From Branchiostoma lanceolatum (Eukaryota; Chordata; Leptocardii; Amphioxiformes; Branchiostomatidae), in contig NC_089727.1 in assembly GCF_035083965.1 (NCBI RefSeq), positions 18,154,769 to 18,218,768 on the forward strand: a stretch of 64,000 nt of DNA. Direction: 5' to 3'. The translations under genes and the position numbers were made by a program. Each line of letters begins with the position of its first letter. The first letter of the stretch is position 1. Below, piece by piece: positions 13,401-23,686 of the stretch. The notes beneath the pieces were generated by a model. That model worked only from the letters and a program-made list of their open reading frames with translations. It was not told the DNA's origin and made no database searches.

Positions 13401-16400
13401 CTGGTTCAAATTTCTACACGCACTCACTACCTTTATTAGAAAAAAACTTAGAATTTTGAATATTTTTGACAGAAACAGATTTCAACTTGCTCTTTTCACT
13501 GCCAAATTCATTAACCATAATCTGCCTGATACTTTTGGCGACTTTATTAATTTTCGCTCCCAGTTTCACAATTACCAAACACGACAAACCTCAAATTTAC
13601 ATATCCCTCTATTCAGAACTTATTTCGCCCAAATGAGTGTAAAATTCAAATGCATCAATGCCTGGAATAGCCTCCCCTCCCCCCTTAGGAACTTTACTTC
13701 TGTGATAACCTTCAAATAATGTCATCTTCGAGACTATCTTCTATCAAATCCGAACTACTTCTAAAATATTTCTGGTCCTCGTTAATAATAATTTCTTTCG
13801 TTTAATCTGCATTACATTATCAGTATTCGATTTTTCATAACTTGTTCTTGTTCGTTATGTTTATTTTAACATTTGTTATTGCCTTTGTTCGATATTCATC
13901 TTATCATTCTTGTAATCGAAATTTGTTAAGTTAAAAAGAGGAGGGCTTCTATAAGCCTTGTAGGCTTTATCCCCCTCCTGCACGTTTTTATTGTTCTTCT
14001 AATTATTTCATTATTGCTTTCTGTTTTTATGTGCGAATAAATAAAACAAACAAACAAAATAACAGTAATCCCCTACGGCCTTGCAAAAAAAAGAAGTGAA
14101 AAGCATTTCGTTGGTTCAAAAAGGTTTCCAAGCAAACATTATGATTGATCCTGGATTCTCTATATCACCCCCATATACACGCATTAAGAGGGGGAGTATG
14201 TATCGACAGCTTATAGTAGTTCTCATTGCTTGTCTTGAAAATGTTGCACATGGAATAATTTTTGTTAGTATTTTCTTGGTATTCCTGCACAAAAAAATAA
14301 ATGATCTACAATTTCTGGTTGGCTGTATCATGCAACCGCAATTATAAAGTAAACTATGGGGTGCTAATGTCAATAAAAAGGAAAACAGATCTGCGGTGAA
14401 TGTCACTTGAAAACAGAAGAAAAATAGGCTCTGCATGATGTACAAAATGACTAATAAACTTGTGGACGTACCGACTGATATGTATTTACTACAAGCGCAG
14501 AAAAAGGATACAAGAAAAAAACTATAAGGAATCTACTTGGGAAATGGTAATAATTCTTAAGACGGGATGTAACATATCTGGTGCGTGATGTTGGCCTGGG
14601 TAGCATTTTTGAACTTAGAACTGTATTTGTACACTGCAAAAAGATAGCATTATTGTTTTGTTCTTATTTAAAGATCTTCCAGAACGAAAATTCATCTGTG
14701 TGCAAGAATAAGACGAAAACAGAAAAAAAATCTTCCATATCGAAAAAAAAGAGAAAAACTAGAAGAAGTAAAAATTAATGTTTGTAACTTGCTACCAAAC
14801 TTTCCAGAACCTATCAAAATGGATTATCATTATGATAGCTTGTTGCCGTGGATTACAACAAAAAAATGGATTACAAAGGACAAAAGAAAATTGAATTCCG
14901 AGAATTCGTTAATAGAGTCAATTCCACATTACCGAGAGGGTGTTTGTTGCCTTTTGTTCTAACATTTACACAACCTTTGTAACAATCTATGTGAGATAAG
15001 TAACTGTTATGAACAATTTCCAACATTTATTTGATGTTCTAACTATTTTTTGCTGTGTTCCAACAGGTTAAACAAATTTCCAACATTGAACACATTATTT
15101 GTATTAGTTTCCAAACTGTTACAACATAGATTGATCATTTGTTTGAACATGTTCCAACATTCTACAAATATGATATAACTGGGTCAGTGGACTGGGAACA
15201 GGGCAATTCACACATCCCTCCAAAGTATAGGGGATTAGGCCTAGGTGCCATGAATAGACACTTAAAGACAAAAGAGTTGCCAGTGTCCAGACGTGAAATC
15301 TAAAAATATACAGAGGCAGACAATAGAGCGTGATTAGCACCTACTTTTATGGGGGCAATAACCCAAATCTACCATTTTGAGAATGATGCAAAATGTTGGA
15401 ACATGTTCCAACAGTAGAACAATCACACAGATGTTTGAAAACTGTTCTAAGTAAAGAGATATTTGTGCAAATACTTTCATAATATTTCCAAAATATAGAG
15501 ATGAGTTCAAACATGTTCAAACTTTCATTTCTAATTGTTTGAACGGTCTGAAATTATTTTGACTGAAATAGTCTTTTCTCTAAAATTGTTCAAACGTATT
15601 AGCAATATCATCTGAAAACCCTCTCGGTGACATGGAATTGACTCTAATAGGTAACTTGAGATTCTTATAAGTTCACTAAAACTAATTTCGCACCTTGTAA
15701 TTTGTCTCAAGAAGAAATAAACACATCTATAAGACTACTGAAGATAAAAGTTTCTTTGTTCCAGATCAAAACCTAAATTTCACAAACAGAATTTAGATAA
15801 AATTTCGTTTTGTGCCTATACAGACTGTTAATGTTATTTTCTTTTTGGGTAGAATTGTTAAAAAATGGTTTGGGGAATTTTGCATACGATTACAAAATCA
15901 AGTTTTATGACTAAGTCCTAAACAAGAATTTCAGTTAATGCGTCTGGAAAGAACGACGCACTATAGCGAGAACTGCTGAAAACATTATTGGCTTGTTTGT
16001 ATCCAACCATAAAAAAGTTACTTCTGTAGAATTTGACTTTCTTCGATGTCATGTTACTTCTTTAGAGGGGAGGGTCCTGTCTCAACAGCAAACATGAGTT
16101 AACTTTTTACATTTTGGCTATTTCTTTGGTGAATCATTCTCAGTTTTTATGAATTTATTGGACATTTATAACTTCTCTTGATGAAGGGGTTTGCTATTCC
16201 TGTCAGTATGTACTATGATAACGTCTAGAACTACCGATAAGTATTCAACTTTTTTTCTCATAATTTGGGTATTTATACTGAAAAGCTAAGGAAATAGAGC
16301 GGTACAAGAACTTACTTAATAGCTGGCTGTTGTAGATACGGCATATCAAATATGGTGGAAGACGGAATACATTTTATTTCAAATATGATCACGAAAGAAA

Positions 16401-19400
16401 GAGCTCCTTAAAAGGGCCATCTAATTTCATTATGATTTCTTCACTATCACGTTTAGACAAAAATGAAAAGTACTCTCTTCTTAACATCACAAACCGCACA
16501 TTAAAGGAAACATTGTACCTGTTGTCTTCAACAGTATCGAAAAAAGAAGTTGAACCGAATAAACTAGAATTCAGAGTCTATACTTAGACTTACATGCTAT
16601 ATATTCATTTGTACTCGCAATTAGCCTCCAGGTACGTAAACATATTCAATTAAAGTTCTTAAATTGTTACTACGAGTTTAGAAGTTATCATTCTGTTCCT
16701 AATGATTCTGTACTATCAAATAAAACAATGTTCTAAACTAATTCAACGCGATAACTTGAGACACACTCCATTTTGTAATGTAAGATGTAGTTTCAAATCA
16801 AATATCCAGTATTTCCTCTGCTGAAATTCTTTTTTCTGATGCAGGACCTTCTGCAACTTACACCAAAGACGAAAAGATCCCTGGTAGCTGTGAGTTCCAA
16901 GACGATCCCGACAACAACATGCACCACAATGTTGACAAAGATAAAATCAACAAGCTAAGACAGCCAAATGACCAAAGTCCAGTCAATAGACAACCAATGG
17001 AAGAAGATGAAGACAATATGGGATGCAGCGGGGCCGGCTTATTTGAGAACCCGATGTGCGCACAGAGTGTGTTGCAACACAACAATAGAGGTGCGTCGTG
17101 ATTGGCTAGTTTGTAATAAATTCTCACGCAAATTTAATATCAAATATTTAGAAATGTATTTGTTCAGACGGTTGGAGATTTGAGGGTATGCTTCCGGTAA
17201 CGTTTTTGGCTTTTTGAGTATGTCTTGGTTATTTTTCTGGTGTCCTTTGTTGTGACATTGTTTCACAGTAAGGGATATTCTGAATAGTTTTTTCGTTGTT
17301 GTCGTTAAAGAGGGCTTTCCCTTCAATGAGTTTAGCGAGTATGATTCTGTTTTATCCACTGTTAGAAAGCAATGATCTAGTTCAAAATATTGTTCTATAG
17401 GCATCAAAGGTTTTTGGACACATTTCTTGTGGCGCTTCTGAATGTAGCATCTAGTTGTTATCTCCATGAAAAATGGAGATATTGTTCTGGGTGTGTCTGT
17501 GCTTCTGTTTGTTTCTCTGTCTGTTTGTGTTTCGACACCACTTCAGTCAGCATAACTCAAGAGCCTATTGATGGATTACAATGATATATGGTATGTGGGC
17601 GGGTGTTGTGAAGCCGAAGGTAAAGGTCGATTTCGGGCCCCTTGGTATGTGCTCTTTGTACTGCAGCAGAACTTCAATTTTTGTATCTTTTGACCTAGAC
17701 GTGCTGTGGTCTTGATTTTTTTGGTGGCAAATAGCTTGTGATGTAATAAAGAAGTGGTGTAAGTTTGGGCCCTCTAGCAGCTTCCCCTGGTACTGCAGGG
17801 GCGTTTTTTTCCAATTTTGCTTTGTGACGCAGGACCGCCGGCAGTTCCCTCCAAAGACGAAGAAACCAAAATAAAATCTCCTTGTACCGAGGAGTTCCTT
17901 GACGATCCCGACAACCACGTGTACCATTATATCGACAAAGATGAGATCGACAACCTACGACAGGCTGGTGTCCAAACACGGGCAGGAGGTATAGACAAGG
18001 TTGACTGTAATAAGTCCGACTTGATTGAAAACGCATTGTACACACCTAGTGCGTTACAACAAGACGACGGAGGTACGTTTTGTTTTGTTAACATTCTTGT
18101 ATGATTTACCAAGAAATGAAATGAGCAGCTTTATGATTGTTTCTAATCATTTGCTTTTCATGTTGACCTATATTTGCATTTATATTTATGGCCACAGCAA
18201 GAAAATTTTATAAATGACATCCGTCGCAGAATCCAAAACTAATGAGATAGAGCGAAAAAAAAACAAGGCGGGCAAAAAAAACAAGATTCCTATTCTTTTT
18301 TAATTTTGAGATCATAAATCTTGTTAAACAAGAATTGAGGAGGCAAAATATGATATCCTGACCAACATGTATTTTCTTCTTGTATCAAACCAATGAGGTT
18401 TCATATATAATATAAAACCTCCTTGATTCAACAGTAAACATGTCATTGTAAATGTGTATACATCTCAATAGACTTACTACAACAACTGTCAACATTAAAC
18501 TGTCCTTGAATATGTGTATACAGCTCAATGTGCCAATTTTTTGGCATATTAACCACCGTCGGAGGACAATGATATTTCTTGTGATTTTTATTAAATCAGG
18601 CGAAAATTAATGATCGCGCTGCGCTGGTTTCATCTATAGAAATTATTTGATGTGTCCTATGTTAACAAATAAGGTAACACGTGACTTGTCCACTACAAGC
18701 ATCCGCAAACATATTTGATACACGTACAAAGAAATGCTTTAATGGTTATGTTTATTAGCTGCTTGGGAAGGCAAATTTGCAGCAGTAATCCTAGGGAGAT
18801 ATGAAATGATATCTTCTCACAGATGGCACGGAGGCTGCAAACACTTGTGGATTTCCCCAAATCTGCAACGTGACGTCTCATCGCAACTTTCTGCCCCTCG
18901 TCGTCATCATTGCTGTAACAGCAGTAACCGTCATTTGTGGCGGAGCTATTCTCATCGCATATCTGACGACCACACATAAGGCTCAACCTCCGTCACTCAA
19001 CAGTTCTTTGGAGCAAAATGATACATCAAGCCGTCCAGTGTCACCAGTTCTCGCCACCACTACCGGTCCCACATCGGAAAACAAGAAAGAAACCCTCTCG
19101 GTTGGTCCCTACTTTGCATTCAACGTGCAGTGTTTGATCACTTTTTTTCAGTTGTGAGGTTTTTATGACAAACAATTTGCAATTGGTATGGGAAAATAAC
19201 TTTTCCGGTCCTTCACACAAAATCTTTTTGCTAATAATAATGCTTATGAAATAGAAGTCTTAGCTAGATAACCTTTCAAAGCGATGCCACATGTAAAACT
19301 AACAGATACTTACTCTTTGGTAAAATTCACATGTATTCTAATACCTCAATGAATCATAAAAAGCCGTATGTGACTGTGACGGCGGATCCAAGCAATTCAA

Positions 19401-22229
19401 CAGCTGTGCCTACATGGACGACAACTGATGGTGAGACTAATGTGACTACCACCGATTCAAACCTGGAAACGAACACGTTTCCGAAAAGCGGAGAAGCAAA
19501 GACGCAAACTGGAGCAGCAAAGAAACTTACTGCTGAAGTAAGAAACGGTCTAATGTCTTTGAAATGTTATGACTAATCCTGATTCACAGTTCATATGCAC
19601 TTTATTGTGATACGACGGATGCCTTTTCTGTCTTATTGGTATATGCTGTTCCCCGAATTGATGAAAAACATAAATTATGATTTCAGGTTTTCTCGCATAT
19701 TACAAAAGGGACAAGACTTGACCAGGTTCAGAAGTCTGAAAAGAAGGAAACTTCAACAATCCACAAAAGTACAACACTCAGGCAACATTTTTTATTCTTT
19801 ATTAGATATGTTCACCCCCCTCCCCATGTAACTATAAATACAACAGTATAATGCTCTGTATTGACCAACTCCTATGCATGGGACTGAAGCTCCATATAAA
19901 TCTCTAAGTATAAAAAATGGGTTTTGTTTTGAACCGTTCAATATTTGCTTATTATGCCTTTCACGTAAGGTTTAAAAAATGATATTTGCATCTATTTGGT
20001 TTCCTGTAGTAAGAAGCCTTAATGTTCATTTTCCCTTTTGATAGAGTAAATGAAAATTTGTTTTTAATTCTTATCCTAATATATCACAATATAGAAGAAA
20101 AAAACTGCTTGTATCAAAATACGGGATTAGCAAGCATTTTATATGAGAATAATTCGAACGTCATGTTGGACGTGCGGTCAGGAGCTGGACTGTGCTGTCA
20201 GGAAATGCACTTTATAGTTTTATTCCATACTTATGTCCTGTTCTATGTTTACTGTTGTTGCCATACTTTGTACCTGCTACAATGGTTGCGCGATTAAGTT
20301 CTTCTTATACGAGGGTGTTATACAGATGACTAAGACCAATCACGAATAGCTTTAGGATAGAAAATAACTTAGTATTTCAACGTTGAACCTGTTCAAATCT
20401 GTCCAGTTCAAAATGACATCACCTGTTTTTTCTTAGGACGACACCACTTATCATTGTGGCTCTGGATACGAGATCTAGTACATTGTTTTTAGATAGAATG
20501 TTAATGTTATGGCTACATTCATGTAAGGTACATTTTTATTTGAGCTATGACATGTTAGGTGTTTCAAAGCTCTATAATACTATTTTTGTATCTATCTAAT
20601 CTACCAGAATCATTGAAGGTGGGAGATGGGGCCTCCTACCGAGGAACAGTCTCTGTGACCGTTACGGGAAAGACGTGCCAGCGCTGGGACAGTCAGACAC
20701 CCCACCAACACGACTACACTGCTAAATGTCTGCTATTTGGACTGGAGGAAAACTACTGCCGGAAGACTGCCGACTTTACCGAAATCTGGTGCTTCACAAC
20801 GGATCCTAGCACGAGATGGGAGCTGTGCGACGTACCAGCATGTGGTAAGGTCTGATTCTGTAACTGTCTACTATATAGTGCTACCCCTTCATTTTCACAA
20901 GTCAATCAGCAATGAGCTTGATTGGCTAAGAGTGGCACTGGGTAGGAGAATAGTAACATCCGTGCAAATGCTTTCCGTTCATCCATATTTACTACTGCAT
21001 TTGCCCCTTGATTTTTTACGTTATCTTGCACATCAATCAATATATCTGGTGACTAATCAATTAATTCTAAAATAAACAAATAAACAAACAAACAAACAAA
21101 CGACATCCAAACCCAAAGCCATTCCAGGCTAAGAGATAAAATATCAACACTGAGGAAATTTGGCAACATTGCATCGTGTAATATCGGGAATCGACAAAAC
21201 ACAGGCAGCCAGATGAATCCAACGCCTCCCGCGGGGTAAAGTAACAATTATAAGAACATTTGCATTTGCTCATGAATACCCGTTTCAGGTGACAAAAACA
21301 AGCAAAATGGCGGCTGCCAGGAAGGCTACACACAACTCGAGGGGACCTGCTACCGACTCGTATTCACCTCAAAGTCTTTTGGGGCCGCACAGAAGTCCTG
21401 TGAGGCAGAAGAGGCGACGCTGGCCATGCCTAAAACAAAAGAGTTAGATGACAAGCTGAGAGCCCTCCTCAAGTCGTCCGGACGCCACGTTTCATTTTAT
21501 TGGATCGGTTTGTTGGAGTTTGGCAGCCCCGCAAATTGGGAATGGCTGGACGGGTCACGTCTTGAGACCTATGATTACCAGGTATGTGTTCTGTTGGCAA
21601 AACAATAGTTGATGTTCACCTAATTTCACCATTATGTATGTTTGTTATTAGGGAGCTCAACTGGTAGCAGCCTCACAATTGATAAGTTAGTACCTGTGAG
21701 ACCCCGGTTCAATCCTAGGAAAGGTACCGTCTATTGAAAATATACCTTGCAATAGTACAGAGACCTGTGGTCCACTATTCATTACAAGGTGAAAGATAGT
21801 ACTACGTTTGCCATTGTTTCATTACCCGTGTCGCAGATAACTGCTTTTTAGCTTCTGGTTAGTTTGATTTTGAATTTGCTTTAATCGGACTACATTTGCT
21901 TACTTCTAATGCGCAATACCTGCAGAGGCACATTACACATCGTGCATTGAAAAAAAAAAAAAAACAGATATATAAAGTTTGCACTAGATTACACCCTGTC
22001 TTTATTAACCTACATCTAGAAATCCGGACGAAATTTGCCCTATCTTGTTGACTTAGACTTGTTTTTCCTTTTCCATCAGGGATGGGCCCCATTCCATCCA
22101 ATTAAGTTCAGGAGGCAGCAGGAACAGTGCGTTAAGTACATGAAGGACTTATTTACTGGCCAACCTATGTGGGAGGTCACTTGCTGCTCTGACCAATTGC
22201 GGTACATCTGTCAATATCGTCCTACCTAA
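7442..22229 (+). CDS. Predicted type II membrane receptor: tyrosine-motif tail, TM, stalk, kringle, C-type lectin
   Basis: Eleven exons: 7442-7529, 8655-8843, 11153-11395, 16845-17090, 17833-18072, 18823-19100, 19364-19537, 19687-19768, 20608-20844, 21289-21581, 22080-22229. Phases are compatible throughout and the sum is 2220 nt (739 residues plus TAA). Residues 1-335 form an acidic, Cys-poor, signal-less tail of four related exons with Tyr motifs. Residues 358-383 are one hydrophobic helix. Residues 384-513 are Ser/Thr-rich with NST and NVT sequons. Residues 514-592 are a kringle and 593-739 a C-type lectin domain. No signal peptide plus one internal helix implies type II topology, with lectin and kringle outside. 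Exons 7 and 8 (stalk) are the least certain, with a weak acceptor at 19364 and a weak GTACAA donor at 19769. Ligand unknown; a pattern-recognition or endocytic role is inference from domains and the NPMY motif. Confidence 0.75.
8655..8843 (+). other. Exon 2: ADNEIRQTG / GNKTYGPG tail unit
   Basis: 189 nt, phase 1-1, residues 30-92. It has acidic start NDPQSNLHYYADNEIRQTG and closing FVGNKTYGPG. This is the direct counterpart of the minus-strand exon 1721-1927. Tyr44, Tyr45 and Tyr81 are candidate phosphorylation sites, by position only. Confidence 0.8.
8969..9690 (-). mobile_element. ATCTCCATGA-family repeat, near full length, reverse
   Basis: Begins AACAAGAGTTCTGAGACCTC followed by ATCTCCATGA, and ends TTTTCATGGAGAT. 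The interior includes the family's GGGGGCCGAAAATCGACCTT block. Same family as 17458, 33451, 37004 and 58150. The open frame at 9234-9605 is a by-product of the repeat. Confidence 0.75.
9880..10055 (+). pseudogene. Possible short LINE reverse-transcriptase relic
   Basis: One frame reads TILTDFSKAFDKD, close to the RT motif A of CR1/L2-type LINEs (DFSKAFD). Nothing else of the domain survives around it. It could be chance, and the block is followed by TATA-rich simple sequence. Confidence 0.3.
12060..12495 (+). repeat. Degenerate minisatellite, ~30-nt period
   Basis: Repeated variants of TTCTTTTACTAAGATYRGGG, CTAGGAATACMTTTCTG and CCAAGAATGRG appear over about 430 bases inside intron 3 of the lectin-receptor gene. 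Units are heavily diverged. Confidence 0.65.
12950..14068 (+). mobile_element. 5'-truncated non-LTR retrotransposon remnant
   Basis: The plus strand encodes the end of a LINE RT and its C-terminal region: LEKVVTWFEVNKLSVNVKK, then KFLGILIDNRLTWKSHI, YPYLIYCNIVWG, then after two frameshifts near 13380-13450 FDRNRFQLALFTAKF and NAWNSLPSPLRNFTSV. The 3' end is AATAAATAAAACAAACAAAC. The pattern resembles Jockey/CR1-clade elements. It is inactive, lying in intron 3 of the lectin-receptor gene. Target duplications were not found. Confidence 0.85.
14914..15645. mobile_element. MITE-like element with ~28-bp terminal inverted repeats
   Basis: Starts AGAGTCAATTCCACATTACC and ends with its inverted form GGTGACATGGAATTGACTCT, followed inwards on both sides by GAGAGGGT. 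The interior is rich in GTTCCAACATGTTC and TGTTCAAAC palindromic words and has no ORF. A shorter relative lies at 53479-53936. Flanking target duplication is unclear. Confidence 0.8.
17458..17816 (+). mobile_element. ATCTCCATGA-family repeat, 3'-truncated, abutting exon 5
   Basis: Starts ATCTCCATGAAAAATGGAGA and runs through the family's AAGGTCGATTTYGGGCCCC and GTACTGCAG blocks. It stops about 16 bases before the AG acceptor of the exon at 17833. The polypyrimidine tract TTTTTTTCCAATTTTGCTTT of that exon lies at or just beyond the repeat's edge. Confidence 0.75.
18823..19100 (+). other. Exon 6: transmembrane helix and juxtamembrane stalk
   Basis: Phase 1-0, residues 336-428. HRNFLPLVVIIAVTAVTVIC and GGAILIAYL form one continuous hydrophobic segment (about 358-383), followed by a Ser/Thr/Pro-rich stretch. 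This is the only strong helix in the predicted protein. Confidence 0.85.
19364..19768 (+). other. Exons 7-8: Ser/Thr-rich stalk (tentative)
   Basis: 19364-19537 gives a Thr-rich, mucin-like segment with sequons NST and NVT. 19687-19768 gives VFSHITKGTRLDQ and a Lys/Ser-rich tail. Phases 0-0 and 0-1 fit their neighbours, but the first acceptor (ATAAAAAG) lacks a good pyrimidine tract and the last donor is weak. Transcript evidence could move these ends. Confidence 0.5.
20608..20844 (+). other. Exon 9: kringle domain
   Basis: 237 nt, phase 1-1. Contains GASYRGTVSVTVTGKTCQRW, SQTPHQH, GLEENYC, IWCFTTDP and RWELCDVPAC, the hallmark kringle motifs in order. The usual first cysteine (expected near SLKVGDG) is absent and an extra cysteine appears at TAKCLLFG. 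Kringles are typically extracellular protein- or lysine-binding modules. Confidence 0.93.
21289..22229 (+). other. Exons 10-11: C-type lectin domain and stop
   Basis: Exons 21289-21581 and 22080-22229. CQEGYTQLEGTCYRL, SFGAAQKSCEAEEATLA, YWIGL, WEWLDGS, GWAPFHP, QCVKY and CCSDQLRYIC trace a long-form C-type lectin fold. The Ca2+/sugar site is not canonical: the EPN/QPD position reads HPI and the WND position reads WEV. Classical Ca2+-dependent sugar binding is therefore unlikely (inference). Confidence 0.92.
21650..21724 (+). repeat. tRNA-derived SINE head
   Basis: AGCTCAACTGGTAGCAGC resembles a pol III A box and CCCGGTTCAATCCTAGG a B box, at tRNA spacing, inside the intron between the two lectin exons. 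The stems are imperfect, so a SINE is more likely than a functional tRNA. Confidence 0.5.
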
Positions 22230-22281
22230 TTCAGATGGTGTTGACAGAAATCACTGGCTTCTGTTGATAAGTTAATTAAGG

Positions 22282-22415
22282 GTTAATGACCCGTCCGAGG
22301 TGTATATGGCGTCATAACGCCTGCTCATGTGCTAAAACCACAGTTTTTTTTAGGTGGTTATAGCCCATGACCAGGCGTTATGACACCATATACACCACTT
22401 GGCGGGTTATTAATG
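22282..22415. mobile_element. Foldback/MITE hairpin
   Basis: About 45-bp imperfect inverted repeats: TGTATATGGCGTCATAACGC on the left and GCGTTATGACACCATATACA on the right, flanked by TTAATGACCCG/CGGGTTATTAA, around a ~45-base loop. No coding capacity. Confidence 0.75.
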
Positions 22416-22779
22416 TAATTATCACATAGCCAATCCAAACTGACCCATTTAAGAGAGACAAATTTCTGTATAATACATGGATTCTTTAATTGATAATATA
22501 CATAAGTATTAATTATTTGATCTGAAGATGATAGTTGCAGTCCAGTTCTAGTCTTAAGTTACTAAAAGTTGAAGGCAACAGGACAATGACAAGCTATAAT
22601 GTGTGAAGCTTTTTTGTTACACTGAAGTATGGCTTAATCCAACAAATCGTTTTACGCAGCATGGCAACAAAGCATTTCAGGTTTATCTGCACTGTTGAAA
22701 GCAACACGTCCAGGGGAATCCCTAATTTGTCAACAATGTTTGTTGCACTCTATGGCTGCTAGAAAACAACTAGCTATTA

Positions 22780-22866
22780 TACGCCAAAAATAGTTAGTCT
22801 AGCAAATAGATAACTTTTGAAGTTGAAAAATGTTATCCAGCTGCTTGAGTAACTATTTTTGGCGTA
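22780..22866. repeat. Short perfect inverted repeat (17 bp arms)
   Basis: TACGCCAAAAATAGTTA at 22780-22796 and its exact reverse complement at 22850-22866, 53 bases apart. Possibly ends of a tiny MITE. Confidence 0.7.
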
Positions 22867-23686
22867 TCTTACTACCTGGATGTCTAACCTTCATCAACGC
22901 AACAAACTATTAATCTAAATGAGCACAGGAACAACCTTAACATTAAATTAATATGTACTTGTGCATACGTATTGCTTTCATTCAATGATAGCCATTGTAA
23001 GGTGATTGGTACAAAACTAGTGTTGCCATATACACTTTATCTAGTGTTTAAACTGTAACGAAGATTTGCGCTTTGCTTTTCTGAATGGAAAAGAATGCGA
23101 ACAAACAGGAATTAATTGGTTTCACATATGTTGATTTTGGACTGCTAGAAAGAGAGAAAAAGTAAGCTTCTATAGATTATCTATGTATGCCTAAACATAA
23201 TCAATTAGGAGTTTTGGAAGGAAAAATAGCATGAAAACGCCCAAAGTAACATGCTACCGGCACCGAAATCATGCCTTCAAATGTGTTTTGGTACACAAAC
23301 TAAGCGTATGAAATCTTCGACCGCATTACCGCAGTCTCAGAACTCAGATGTTTACGCACACGTGGCGTGAAAAGTTGTTGAAAAATACCAGAAAGGTTTA
23401 TATCTCCCATCGTCTCTTTGTGGTGGTCAAACCAATCTGCGTGATGATCTAGTGCAGAAAATCTAGTCTGTGTATTGTATGATGTTACATTATGAATCTT
23501 AAGTAACATACAGATGCTTGTATCAGTTTTGTATAATTGATTTTCAATGAATTTACAAATTATCTTTTTATTATTTTTCTTGAATTTCAATACCGTGCGA
23601 CTTTTTTAAACGTGCACCCTTATATCATGCTGTCATTTAGATTAACGATTCTTCACTGATTATGGTATTAAAATGTTATTTACATC
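22867..23686. other. No gene recognised
   Basis: AT-rich downstream flank of the lectin-receptor gene. The minus frame at 23300-23590 has no recognisable domain or splice support. Confidence 0.5.

Larger units (their letters stand above)
11153..18072 (+). repeat. Three tandemly duplicated cytoplasmic-tail exons (3, 4, 5)
   Basis: Exons 11153-11395, 16845-17090 and 17833-18072 are 243, 246 and 240 nt, all phase 1-1. Each encodes about 81 residues with DDPDN, then an RQ-containing basic/acidic middle, then a C-terminal motif: ENPMYGQDALQ (exon 3), ENPMCAQSVLQ (exon 4) and ENALYTPSALQ (exon 5). CSGAGLFENPM is identical in exons 3 and 4. Introns before exons 3 and 4 also match (GGGGAG...CTCAACAGCAAA at about 10880 and 16070), so the duplication included intron sequence. 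Confidence 0.85.

Noticed and set aside
23300..23590. 96-residue minus frame as a possible exon 2 of the orphan paralogue
   Set aside because: Contains DHHADW but not the EIRQTG or NKTYGP motifs expected.
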